Part shown: positions 23,015 to 30,886 of the stretch, piece after piece
Layout of the letters: the number at the start of each line of letters is the position of its first letter
How positions within the stretch are numbered: the first letter of the stretch is position 1
Assembly (NCBI RefSeq): GCF_000282635.1
Contig: NZ_AKIW01000082.1
Location: 1 to 48,967 of the forward strand
Length of the DNA: 48,967 nucleotides
Source: Variovorax sp. CF313
GTDB taxonomy: Bacteria; Pseudomonadota; Gammaproteobacteria; Burkholderiales; Burkholderiaceae_C
Direction: 5' to 3'
The notes under the pieces: generated by a model
Databases searched by the model: none
What the model saw: only the letters and a program-made list of their open reading frames with translations
What the model was told of the DNA's origin: nothing
Program-made: the position numbers and the translations under genes

Positions 23015-24046
23015 CTATCGCGCGGGCTTGCCGGGCGCGTGCAGCAGCTTGCGCTGCGTGGGAAACAGCGACCAGCCCCAGCGGTGCTGCGCGTAGCCCC
23101 AGAGTCCCTGCTTGAAGAACAGGGTCACGAGAATGGCCATCAGGCCGAGTCCGAGCAGATACCACGTGCCGTAGTCGCTCAGGAACTTGTTGAGCGCCCA
23201 GAAGATGAGCGCTCCCACCAGCGGCCCTTCGATGCGGCCAATGCCGCCGATCACCACCATGAAGATGGCGAAGGCGGTCCAGTTGACGCTGAAGGCAGCA
23301 TCGGGGCTGATGCGCAGGTTGCCCACGAAGTACAGCGCCCCCGCGAGGCCCGCGCCGAAGGCCGCGACCACGTACACCGCGAGCTTCATGCGCGCGACCG
23401 GAATACCCTGCGACTCGGCCGCCACTTCGTTGTCGCGAATCGCCAGCAGCGCCAGCCCGCGCTTGCTGCGCAGGAACAGATACACCAGCGCGACCGCCGC
23501 AACCACGCAGGCCAGCGCCATCCAGTAGGTGGTGCTTTCGCGTGTCGCCTTGTCGATGCCGCGCAGCGCGGTGAGCGTGGTGCCCGAGCCGCCGCCCACC
23601 GCCGACACGTTGGCGAAGCTCAACCGGAACACCTCCGCGATGACCCAGGTGCCGATGGCGAAGTAGCCGCCCGAAAGCCGGAACGCGACGAAGGACACCG
23701 GTATCGCCACAAGCCCCGCCGCCAGCGCCCCCAGCGGTATCGCCACGAAAGGATTGACGCCCGCGAAGTTGCCGAGCATCAGCATCACGTAGCCGCCGAA
23801 ACCGAAGAAGGCCTGCTGCCCGATGCTCACCATGCCGCCGTAGCCCGCGAGCAGGTTCCACATCATCGCGAAGATGAAGTAGCAGGCGATCTCGACGAAC
23901 TCGCGCATCCAGCTCGACTCGCCCCACCACGGCAGGCTGGCGGCGACGAGCACGAGGGCGATGCCGGCGAAGAGTGCAGCGCGGCTCGCAGCGGTGGCGC
24001 GCTCGACGGCAATGAGGGGTGGGGGCATGTTCGTCATCCGCTTCAT
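23015..24046 (-). CDS. Branched-chain-type ABC transporter permease (LivM family)
   Basis: A 343-residue inner-membrane permease with about nine to ten hydrophobic helices. Family signatures are LLAGYGGMVSIGQQAFFGFGGY near the first third, FRLSGGYFAIGTWVIAEVFR, and the coupling loop SKRGLALLAIRDNEVAAESQGI that contacts the ATPases. It pairs with the LivH-type permease, whose stop it overlaps by four bases (ATGA). It is the last gene of the dioxygenase/ABC operon. The substrate is not readable from sequence; context suggests an aromatic compound rather than an amino acid. Confidence 0.92.
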   Translation of the reverse strand: MKRMTNMPPPLIAVERATAASRAALFAGIALVLVAASLPWWGESSWMREFVEIACYFIFAMMWNLLAGYGGMVSIGQQAFFGFGGYVMLMLGNFAGVNPFVAIPLGALAAGLVAIPVSFVAFRLSGGYFAIGTWVIAEVFRLSFANVSAVGGGSGTTLTALRGIDKATRESTTYWMALACVVAAVALVYLFLRSKRGLALLAIRDNEVAAESQGIPVARMKLAVYVVAAFGAGLAGALYFVGNLRISPDAAFSVNWTAFAIFMVVIGGIGRIEGPLVGALIFWALNKFLSDYGTWYLLGLGLMAILVTLFFKQGLWGYAQHRWGWSLFPTQRKLLHAPGKPAR

Positions 24047-24906
24047 CCACGTGTCTTGGGGAAAAGGCCTTGCGGCCGCAGCACCAGCACGACCAGGAAC
24101 ACGATGTGCCCGAACCAGATGCCCCAGCCCGGGTCGAGCCGGAAGCCGATCTGCTGCGTGACGCCGAGGATCATCGCGCCGGCCAGCGTGCCCCAGAAGG
24201 AGCCCATGCCGCCGATGATCACGGCCTCGAATGCGAAGAGCAGCAGCAGCGGGCCGTCCGAAGGAGAAACCGTGGTGCGCATGCCCTGCAGCGCACCTGC
24301 GATGGCGATGAGCACGAAGGCAATCGCCGTTGCCAGCGCATAGACCTTCTTCGCATTGAGCCCCATGAGCTCCGCGATCTCGCGGTCGTCGGACACGGCG
24401 CGGAACGAACGCCCCAGCGCCGTGCGCGCGAACAGCCACTGCAGCGCCCCCGTCGCACCGACCGCGATGGCCAGCACGATCAGCGGCAGCACGCCCAGCG
24501 ACATTGCATCGCCCAGCGCAATGCCCTGCGTATTGAGCCCGCCGGTCTCTATGGCGCGCGGATCGGCCGAGAACAGTTCGAGCAACAGGTTCTGGATCAC
24601 GATCGACAAACCGAAGGTGACGACCAGCGAAGGCAGCGGGTCCTTCCCCAGCGTGCCGTTGAGCACGTAGCGCTGCAGCGCGTAGCCGAAGCCGAAGGCC
24701 ACCGGCAGCACCGCGAGCGCGACCAGCCACGGCGCCGCATCTCCCGTCAGCGACACGCCCGCGATGACCGCGAAGGCGCCGAGGATAATGAAGTCGCCCT
24801 GCGCCGTGTTGGTGAGCCGCATCACGCCGAACATCAGCGACTGGCCCAGCGCGAACAGCGTGTAGAGGCCGCCGAGCAGCACGCCCTGAACGAGGGTCTC
24901 AAGCAT
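24043..24906 (-). CDS. Branched-chain-type ABC transporter permease (LivH family)
   Basis: A 287-residue permease with about eight hydrophobic helices. Typical segments are QGVLLGGLYTLFALGQSLMFGVMRLTNTAQGDF at the N-terminus and the cytoplasmic coupling loop RTALGRSFRAVSDDREIAELMG, followed by EAVIIGGMGSFWGTLAGA. It overlaps LivF by 8 bp upstream and LivM by 4 bp downstream. With the other four components it forms a complete high-affinity importer for a small molecule. Confidence 0.92.
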   Translation of the reverse strand: MLETLVQGVLLGGLYTLFALGQSLMFGVMRLTNTAQGDFIILGAFAVIAGVSLTGDAAPWLVALAVLPVAFGFGYALQRYVLNGTLGKDPLPSLVVTFGLSIVIQNLLLELFSADPRAIETGGLNTQGIALGDAMSLGVLPLIVLAIAVGATGALQWLFARTALGRSFRAVSDDREIAELMGLNAKKVYALATAIAFVLIAIAGALQGMRTTVSPSDGPLLLLFAFEAVIIGGMGSFWGTLAGAMILGVTQQIGFRLDPGWGIWFGHIVFLVVLVLRPQGLFPKTRG

Positions 24907-25615
24907 GGGCAGCCTCCATGCCGAAGTAGGCCTGCGATATCTGCTCGCGCGTGAGGTCGGCGGAGTTGCCTTCGAGCGACACGCGGCCTTCCTGGAAGCA
25001 GTAGATGCGCCGCGAGACCTGCCGCGCCATGGTCACGTCCTGCTCGACGATCACGACGGTCATGCCTTCCGCGGTGATGGCCGGCATGGCGGCGTAGATC
25101 TCGCGGATGACGATGGGCGCGAGGCCGAGCGACAGCTCGTCGCACAGCAGCACCTCGGGGTTGCTCATGAGCGCGCGGCCGAGCGCGACCATCTGCTGCT
25201 GCCCGCCCGAAAGCGAAGTGCCCGGCTGGTTGCGCTTCTCCGCGAGGATGGGAAAGAGCCCATACAGCCGCTGCAGGCTCCACGGCCCCTTGCGCGACGG
25301 CGTGGCGCCCATGAGGAGGTTCTCCTCCACGCTGAGGCTCGGAAAAAGCCTGCGGCCCTCGGGAACCATCGCGAGCCCGCGGCGCACGATGTCGCCGGGC
25401 GGCAGGCCGCCGATGGGCTCGCCCTTGAAGCGAATCGCGTCGTGGGGCGCACGCACGAGGCCCGTGAGGCTCTTTAGGAAGGTCGACTTGCCCGCGCCGT
25501 TGGCGCCGATGATGGCCACCAGTTCGCCGCCCTCGAGCGAGAAGTCGATGCCGAAGAGGGCCTGCGCGTCGCCATAGAAGGCCTTCAGCGCGCGGGTGTC
25601 CAGCAGCGCGCTCAT
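24899..25615 (-). CDS. ABC transporter ATP-binding protein (LivF family)
   Basis: A 238-residue ATPase. Walker A is GANGAGKST, the signature is SLSGGQQQM, Walker B is VLLCDELSLGLAP, and the His-switch position is replaced by Gln in IVEQD, which is normal for LivF. The segment AMVPEGRRLFPSLSVEENL is diagnostic of LivF over LivG. The ATG overlaps the LivG stop (ATGA). It energises the importer of the dioxygenase operon. Confidence 0.93.
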   Translation of the reverse strand: MSALLDTRALKAFYGDAQALFGIDFSLEGGELVAIIGANGAGKSTFLKSLTGLVRAPHDAIRFKGEPIGGLPPGDIVRRGLAMVPEGRRLFPSLSVEENLLMGATPSRKGPWSLQRLYGLFPILAEKRNQPGTSLSGGQQQMVALGRALMSNPEVLLCDELSLGLAPIVIREIYAAMPAITAEGMTVVIVEQDVTMARQVSRRIYCFQEGRVSLEGNSADLTREQISQAYFGMEAAHA

Positions 25616-26331
25616 GCCTCCATCCCCATGTACACGCGCCGCACCTCGGGGTCGTTCATGACCGCGTGCGGCGGGCCTTCGGCGAGCTTCTGTCCGAAGT
25701 TGATGACGAACAGGCGGTCCGCCAGCGAGAGCAGCGCATGCACGACGTGCTCGATCCAGATCATCGTCACCCCACGCGCCTTGATGCGCTTGAGCTCGCC
25801 GACCAGCACCGCGGCTTCCGGCTCAGTGAGCCCACCCGCGATCTCGTCGAGCAGCAGCAGCTGCGGCCGTGTCGCCAGCGCGCGTGCCAGCTCCAGCCGC
25901 TTGCGGTCGAGCAGGGTCAGTCCGCCCGCCGGCTTGTTCGCATGCGCCATCAGTCCCGTCTGTTCCAGCACCTCGTGCGCGGTGCTCCAGGCCTCGCGCT
26001 CTGTCTGCTGTCCGCCAAAGCATGCGGCGGTCACGAGGTTCTCGAACACGCTCATGTTGCCGAAGGGCTGCGGCACCTGGTAGCTGCGGCCGATGCCGGC
26101 ATGGCAGCGCTGGTGCGGCTTCAGCCGCGTCACGTCGCGTCCGGCGTATTCCACGCGCCCCGCGTCCACGCGCACGTCGCCCGAGATCAGGTTGAACAGC
26201 GTGGTCTTGCCCGCGCCGTTCGGCCCGAGGATGCCCAGCGTCTCGCCCTCGGTCACCGCGAGCGTGATGTCGTCGGTGACCTTGAGCGCGCCGTAGGACT
26301 TGCTCACGGCATGCAGTGCCAGCAGCGTCAT
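25612..26331 (-). CDS. ABC transporter ATP-binding protein (LivG family)
   Basis: A 239-residue ATPase with Walker A GPNGAGKTT, Q-loop region IGRSYQVPQPFGNMSVFENL and Walker B LLLLDEIAGGLTEPE. The helical region after FENL carries CFGGQQTEREAW. The ABC signature is atypical in that the expected LSGGQ is not obvious and the equivalent segment reads GLTLLDRKRLELAR, which is common in LivG-type proteins. The C-terminus ending in the Y(M)GMEA motif is typical. It follows the binding-protein gene by 12 bp and overlaps LivF by four. Confidence 0.92.
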   Translation of the reverse strand: MTLLALHAVSKSYGALKVTDDITLAVTEGETLGILGPNGAGKTTLFNLISGDVRVDAGRVEYAGRDVTRLKPHQRCHAGIGRSYQVPQPFGNMSVFENLVTAACFGGQQTEREAWSTAHEVLEQTGLMAHANKPAGGLTLLDRKRLELARALATRPQLLLLDEIAGGLTEPEAAVLVGELKRIKARGVTMIWIEHVVHALLSLADRLFVINFGQKLAEGPPHAVMNDPEVRRVYMGMEA

Positions 26332-26343
26332 TGCGTTCGCTCT

Positions 26344-27597
26344 TCAGAGCAGCCGCAGCTTGCCGCCGGTGGGAATGTTCGTCGCCGCCTCGTTGTTCAC
26401 GATGGTCAGCTCCACCTTGTACCTGCTGCCCTTGCCCCACTGGCCGAGCACCAGCGGCGTCTTGCTGACATTCTTGAACGGCCCCTGCCCGCCCCACTTC
26501 ACCGGGCCGACCACCGAGTTGATCGAGGTCGACGCCACCGCATCGCGCACATCCGATGCCTTCAGCGACTTCGCACGGCCCAGCGCATTCGCCGCCACCT
26601 CGAACAGCGCGTGCGCGAAGCCGATAGGCTGCGTCCACTGCTTCTTCGTGCCGGCCTCGTAGGCGTCGGCCAGCGCCTTCGCGCTCTGCTGCGTGAGGCT
26701 CGATGTGAAGGGATGCGAAGGGCTCCACCAGACCTCGGTCGAGAGGCCGTCGCCCAGGTCGCCCAGCGCCTCGATCGCGCCGGGGAACAGCAGCGCCTTG
26801 CCCAGCGTGATGACCTTCGGCCTGAAGCCCTGTTGCCGCGCCTGCGTGAGGAAAGTCTTGGCGTCGGGCGGAATCACCACGCCGGTGACGATCTCGACAC
26901 CCTCCTTCTTGAAAGCCGCGATCTGCGCGCTGAAGTCCTGCGTGCCGTTCTGGAAGCGGCCCGGGTCGGTGAGCGTGAAGCCCATTGCCGCGAGCGGCTT
27001 CGGAAAGCCCAGCTCCTTGTCGCCCCATGCATTGCCGTCGCCGTCATTCGGGAACAGGCCGCCGACCTTCTTGTTGGTGGCGAGCGTCTTCCAGCCGTTG
27101 GTGAAGTTGGCGATGACGTCCTCCAGCCCCCAGAACATGTGGTACGTCCAGCTGAAGCCCTTCGCCGGATCGCCCTTGCGGCCGAAGAACCAGGGCTGCC
27201 ACGGCACCACGCTGGAGATGCATGGCACCTCGTTGAGCTCGCAGGCATCGCTCACCGGGTTGGCGGTCTCGGGCGTTCCGGCGGTGAGCACCAGCGCCAC
27301 CTTGTCCTTCAGGATCAGGTCGTTCGCCACCTCGCCCGCGCGGTTGGGGTTCGACTGGCTGTCCTTCAGCACGATCTGCACGGCGTACTTCTTTCCACCG
27401 AGGCTGATGCCGTCCTTGAAGGCGGTCTTCATCTGCTCGATCACCCATTTGTCGGCCTCGCCGAAGGGTGCGAGCGGGCCGGTCTGCGGCGAGACATAGC
27501 CTATCTTGAGCGTGTCGGCCGCGAACACCAACGGGCTTGCGCCCGAGGCGACCAGCGCGGCCGTGGCCTGCGTGAACTGTCTGCGATTGAATGCCAT
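26344..27597 (-). CDS. ABC transporter substrate-binding protein (LivK-like, aromatic operon)
   Basis: A 417-residue periplasmic receptor of the type I branched-chain/amide-binding family. The signal peptide starts MAFNRRQFTQATAALVASGA, with an RR pair that could direct Tat export, and is cut near VFA-AD. The mature domain opens LKIGYVSPQTGPLAPFG and contains GGKKYAVQIVLKDSQSNP and VALVLTAGTPETANPVSD. Conserved tryptophans in VVPWQPWFFG and TEVWWSPSHPF could stack on an aromatic ligand (inference). It lies 44 bp downstream of the aldehyde dehydrogenase gene in the same direction and heads the transporter genes, so hydroquinone or a precursor is a reasonable candidate ligand. Confidence 0.9.
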   Translation of the reverse strand: MAFNRRQFTQATAALVASGASPLVFAADTLKIGYVSPQTGPLAPFGEADKWVIEQMKTAFKDGISLGGKKYAVQIVLKDSQSNPNRAGEVANDLILKDKVALVLTAGTPETANPVSDACELNEVPCISSVVPWQPWFFGRKGDPAKGFSWTYHMFWGLEDVIANFTNGWKTLATNKKVGGLFPNDGDGNAWGDKELGFPKPLAAMGFTLTDPGRFQNGTQDFSAQIAAFKKEGVEIVTGVVIPPDAKTFLTQARQQGFRPKVITLGKALLFPGAIEALGDLGDGLSTEVWWSPSHPFTSSLTQQSAKALADAYEAGTKKQWTQPIGFAHALFEVAANALGRAKSLKASDVRDAVASTSINSVVGPVKWGGQGPFKNVSKTPLVLGQWGKGSRYKVELTIVNNEAATNIPTGGKLRLL

Positions 27598-27641
27598 GGT
27601 TGTCTCCGTCTCTTGTGTTTGTATTGCCGCAACGACCGGGG

Positions 27642-29120
27642 TCAGCGCACGAAATGCGGCGGTATCTGCGCGTCGACATTCACCCACACGCTCTTGACCT
27701 GCGTGTATTCGCGCATCGCGTCGAAGCCCATCTCGCGGCCGTAGCCGCTCTGACCCACGCCGCCGAAGGGCGAGCCGGGATTCACGCGCTTGTAGCTGTT
27801 GATCCAGACCATGCCGGCGTGCAGGTCGCGCGCCACCTTGTGGGCGCGCTGCAGGTCGTTGGTCCACAGGCCGCTGCCGAGGCCGTAGTCGGTGCCGTTG
27901 GCGATCTGCATCGCCTCTTCGTCGTTCTTGAAGGTGAGCACGGTGACGAAAGGGCCGAAGACTTCTTCCTGCGCGACGCGGTCCCTGTAGGACTTCGCAC
28001 GCATCACGGTCGGCTCGACGTAGCAGCCCTTCGCGAGATCGCCGCCAGGCGATTTGCCGCCAGCGAGCAGTTCACCGCCCTCGCCTTGCGCCACATCGAC
28101 ATAGCTCAGCACGCGCTCACGATGCTGTGCGCTGGTGAGCGGCCCCATCTCCGTCGCGTCGTCCAGCGGGTTGCCGAGGCGGATGGACCTGGCGAGCGGA
28201 ATGAACTGCTCGAGGAAGGCATCGGCGATCTTCTCGTGCAGCATCAGCCGCGAGCCCGCGATGCAGGCCTGCCCCTGGTTGTGGAAGATGGCCCATGCAC
28301 TGCCATTGACGGCCGCCTGCAGGTTCGCGTCCTCGAACACGATGTTGGGCCCCTTGCCGCCGAGTTCGAGCTGCACCTTCTTCAGGTTGCCCGCGCTGGC
28401 TTGCACGATGCGCCGGCCAGTGGCGGTGCTGCCGGTGAAGGCGATCTTCGCGATCTCCGGATGTTCGGCGATGTACTGGCCCGCCACGCTGCCCAGGCCC
28501 GGCAGCATGTTGACCACGCCGGGCGGCAGGCCCGCCTCGGCCATCAACTCGGCGATGCGCAGCGAACTCAGCGGCGTGATCTCGGCCGGCTTCATCACGA
28601 TGCAGTTGCCGGCCGCGAGCGCGGGCGCCATCTTCCAGCTCGTGAACATCAGCGGGAAATTCCACGGCACCACCTGGCCGACGATGCCGACCGGCTCGCG
28701 CAGCGTGTAGTTGAGAAAGCCCTCTTCGACCGGAATGGTTTCGCCCTGGAACTTGTCGGCCATGCCGCCGAAGTAGCGGAAGCACGCGGCGGTGCGCGGC
28801 ACGTCGAGCCGGCGCGAATCGCGGATCGGGTGGCCGGTGTCGAGCGATTCGAGGCGCGCGAGTTCTTCACCGTTGGCCTCGATGAGGTCGGCGAGTTTCA
28901 GCAGGATGCGGCCGCGGTTTGCGGCGGCCATGCGGCTCCATTTGGGGAAGGCGCGCTTCGCAGCCGCAACCGCTTTGTCGACGTCGGCCTGGCCAGCGAG
29001 CGCGACGTTGGCGATGGGCGTGTTGTCGTGCGGGTTGAGCGTGGCGAGGGTTTCGCCGGACTCGGCGTCGACGAAGCGGCCGTCGATGAAGAGCTGGTGG
29101 CGGATGGTAGAGGCAGGCAT
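27642..29120 (-). CDS. Aldehyde dehydrogenase, probable 4-hydroxymuconic semialdehyde dehydrogenase
   Basis: A 492-residue NAD(P)-dependent aldehyde dehydrogenase. Catalytic Cys286 lies in NQGQACIAGSRL, the general-base Glu in VQLELGGKGPN, the substrate-loop Asn in VPWNFPL and the cofactor motif is FTGSTATGR. In hydroquinone pathways (HapE/PnpE) such an enzyme oxidises 4-hydroxymuconic semialdehyde to maleylacetate. That assignment here rests on its position directly downstream of both hydroquinone dioxygenase genes. Sequence alone would also permit betaine- or 2-hydroxymuconic-semialdehyde-type activity. A GC-rich inverted repeat (29131-29230) separates it from the dioxygenase gene, which may reduce or adjust its expression. 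Confidence 0.85.
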   Translation of the reverse strand: MPASTIRHQLFIDGRFVDAESGETLATLNPHDNTPIANVALAGQADVDKAVAAAKRAFPKWSRMAAANRGRILLKLADLIEANGEELARLESLDTGHPIRDSRRLDVPRTAACFRYFGGMADKFQGETIPVEEGFLNYTLREPVGIVGQVVPWNFPLMFTSWKMAPALAAGNCIVMKPAEITPLSSLRIAELMAEAGLPPGVVNMLPGLGSVAGQYIAEHPEIAKIAFTGSTATGRRIVQASAGNLKKVQLELGGKGPNIVFEDANLQAAVNGSAWAIFHNQGQACIAGSRLMLHEKIADAFLEQFIPLARSIRLGNPLDDATEMGPLTSAQHRERVLSYVDVAQGEGGELLAGGKSPGGDLAKGCYVEPTVMRAKSYRDRVAQEEVFGPFVTVLTFKNDEEAMQIANGTDYGLGSGLWTNDLQRAHKVARDLHAGMVWINSYKRVNPGSPFGGVGQSGYGREMGFDAMREYTQVKSVWVNVDAQIPPHFVR

Positions 29121-29130
29121 GGGTTTCCTC

Positions 29131-29230
29131 TCCCTCCCCCGCTGGGGGAGGGTTGGGGTGGGGGCTTCTTCAAAGAGGGCGCGGGCTCGCATAGCCCCCA
29201 CCCCTGCCCTCCCCCAGAGGGGGAGGGAGC
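29131..29230. repeat. GC-rich inverted repeat inside the hydroquinone operon
   Basis: Two arms (about 29131-29166 and 29192-29230) carry complementary runs, e.g. GGTTGGGGTGGGGGCT against AGCCCCCACCCCTGCCC. Each arm can also fold on itself (CCCTCCCCC-GCT-GGGGGAGGG; CCCTCCCCC-AGA-GGGGGAGGG). The element occupies almost the whole gap between the dioxygenase beta-subunit and aldehyde dehydrogenase genes. It looks like a small palindromic intergenic element; whether it terminates, stabilises or merely decorates the transcript is unknown. Confidence 0.75.
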
Positions 29231-29238
29231 AAGACAGT

Positions 29239-30246
29239 TCAGAACTGCACAGGAATCTCGGGCGACTCGCCCTTCTGGATCTCGAAGACCAGGCTCGGCG
29301 ACCCGTTCTCCCACACCAGCAGCATCGACCGCTTGGGGCTGAAGCCCTGGTGGCGGCAGTACGCTGGCATGGCCGCCATGTCGCCCGCCTTCATGATCAC
29401 GCGGGCCATGGGCTTGCCGGTGTTCTTGTCGCCGCAGTCCCAGTGGATCTCGTCGGTCATCTGGAAGAACCACTCGACGCGGTCGTTGCCATGGATGATC
29501 GGCAGGATGTGCTCCTCGGTCGTCGGGCACATGTAGCTGTGCTTCACCACCGAGGTGAAGCTCGGGTTCCACGTGACCTGCGAACGGCTCAGGAAGCCGA
29601 AGAGATTGAAGGCATGCACCTCGTTCTCGAAGCCGGGCTCGGGGTGCAGCTCGGGCTGGCCCTGCGGCACGTCGGCAAAGGCGCGGTTGACCGGTGCGCC
29701 GCGTTCGTCGCTGCGCAGGTCGAGGTCTCCCTTCAGGCCCACGCAGCGTTTGGCCAGTTCGCGCGCCCTCGTGATCTTGGCGGTGTTGTTGCCCATCTTG
29801 CGGCCGTAGGGCGAGCCGGTTTCCTGCGGCGCTGCGAACGGGTCGAAAGCCTCGTTGGTCCAGTCGTCGAGCATGGCCTCGAAGGTGGCGCGGATCTGCG
29901 CGGTCGGGAAGTTCTCGAGCAGGTCGATGCCCGCATCCTTCATGGTGCCGTTGAAGCTGCCGGCGTACAGGTCGACCGACTCGTAGTGGTTGACGGTGCC
30001 GAACACGTCGTCGAAGTTGACCCAGCCGTAGAAGAAGCCCCAGGCCACGTCGCGCATCAGCGCACGCAGGTAGCTGCCGGCGTCCATGGTGTGGCTCATC
30101 GGGCGGCCGTCGCGGGTCTTCCAGCCGATGTGCACGAAGTATTCGTCGCGGTGGAAGCTGAAGCTGCCGAGCGAAAAGTCCTTGTAGCCGAGTGTGGCGT
30201 CGGGCTGCGACGCGATCACCTTGGCGAGTTCTGCGGGTGCGTTCAT
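29239..30246 (-). CDS. Hydroquinone 1,2-dioxygenase large (catalytic) subunit
   Basis: A 335-residue protein matching the HapD/PnpD/HqdB family, the iron(II)-bearing subunit that cleaves hydroquinone between C1 and C2 to 4-hydroxymuconic semialdehyde. The segment LPIIHGNDRVEWFF places H252, N254 and E258. YCRHQGF places H299. This spacing equals the His/Asn/Glu and distant His iron ligands described for PnpCD. ATG 30246 follows CAGGAG at good spacing; the upstream in-frame ATG at 30264 overlaps the small-subunit gene and lacks a site. It is 14 bp downstream of that gene. The family is small and distinctive, so the call is firm, though ring preference (methyl- or chloro-hydroquinone) is open. 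Confidence 0.9.
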   Translation of the reverse strand: MNAPAELAKVIASQPDATLGYKDFSLGSFSFHRDEYFVHIGWKTRDGRPMSHTMDAGSYLRALMRDVAWGFFYGWVNFDDVFGTVNHYESVDLYAGSFNGTMKDAGIDLLENFPTAQIRATFEAMLDDWTNEAFDPFAAPQETGSPYGRKMGNNTAKITRARELAKRCVGLKGDLDLRSDERGAPVNRAFADVPQGQPELHPEPGFENEVHAFNLFGFLSRSQVTWNPSFTSVVKHSYMCPTTEEHILPIIHGNDRVEWFFQMTDEIHWDCGDKNTGKPMARVIMKAGDMAAMPAYCRHQGFSPKRSMLLVWENGSPSLVFEIQKGESPEIPVQF

Positions 30247-30260
30247 GGTGTGGCTCCTGT

Positions 30261-30773
30261 TCAATGGGTTTGGCAGATGTCAGCCCACTTTTCCATGGAG
30301 AGATCGCCCTTGCAGCTCTGCAGCACGATCACGCCCGGCTCGCCGGCACAGCGGAACTGGTAGGCGGTGTTCTTCGGCAGCAGGCCCTGGTGGCCGCGCG
30401 AGAGCTTCATCCAGCCCATCTTCCTGCCCTGCGGTTCGCCCTTGACCAGCACGGCGCCGTTCTTGTCCTTGTCAGCCACCGCCTGCGCGGCGTCGAGCTG
30501 CACCAGGTGCACTTCGACATCGCCGTCCATCACGAGCGCGAACTCGTCGTGTGCGCAGGTGTACCAGGGCGAGGTGCCTTCGGCGCGCAGCGTCTCCAGC
30601 ACGTAGATCTGGTTCTGGCCGAACACGACCTTCTCGTAGGGCTGGCTGATGCTCGCGATCTCGAAGCAGTTGGAAAACGCGTAGTGGCGCACGTCGTCGT
30701 CGATCGGTTCGACGTGGCCCTTCTCGAAGTGCTTGAGCGACCCGAAGCGGGTTTGGTAGGCGGTTGCGGTCAT
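30261..30773 (-). CDS. Hydroquinone 1,2-dioxygenase small subunit
   Basis: A 170-residue cupin-like protein of the HapC/PnpC/HqdA family, the non-catalytic small partner of the dioxygenase. Recognisable segments are YAFSNCFEIASISQPYEKVVFGQNQIYVLETL, SPWYTCAHDEFALVMDGDVEVHL and GRKMGWMKLSRGHQGLLP. Size (about 19 kDa) fits the known alpha subunits. It is the first gene of the minus-strand catabolic operon; ACAGGAGA precedes the ATG. A perfect inverted repeat lies 75-98 bp upstream of the start and a LysR-type gene lies beyond it. Confidence 0.9.
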   Translation of the reverse strand: MTATAYQTRFGSLKHFEKGHVEPIDDDVRHYAFSNCFEIASISQPYEKVVFGQNQIYVLETLRAEGTSPWYTCAHDEFALVMDGDVEVHLVQLDAAQAVADKDKNGAVLVKGEPQGRKMGWMKLSRGHQGLLPKNTAYQFRCAGEPGVIVLQSCKGDLSMEKWADICQTH

Positions 30774-30847
30774 GGCGGGGTGTCTCCTGTGATGAGCGAA
30801 CTCTAGGAGTCAACCGACGCCGCCGGTAGGGATCAGTTTGGAAGAGG

Positions 30848-30870
30848 ATTATTCGGCGCTTCCGAATAAT
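30848..30870. promoter_or_regulatory. Perfect inverted repeat, probable LysR operator
   Basis: ATTATTCGG and CCGAATAAT are exact 9-bp arms with a 5-bp spacer, in the 113-bp gap between the LysR gene and the dioxygenase operon. The inner part fits the LysR T-N11-A rule (T30853, A30865). Position upstream of the operon start suits an activator site. Confidence 0.6.
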
Positions 30871-30886
30871 CGCTGGGGTTTACCCC

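Noticed and set aside
25666..27744. 692-codon plus-strand reading frame opposite the transporter genes
   Set aside because: Antisense to three recognisable ABC transporter genes with conserved motifs; no homology or ribosome-binding site seen.
27591..29342. Long plus-strand reading frame opposite the aldehyde dehydrogenase
   Set aside because: Antisense shadow produced by high third-position GC; composition is not protein-like.
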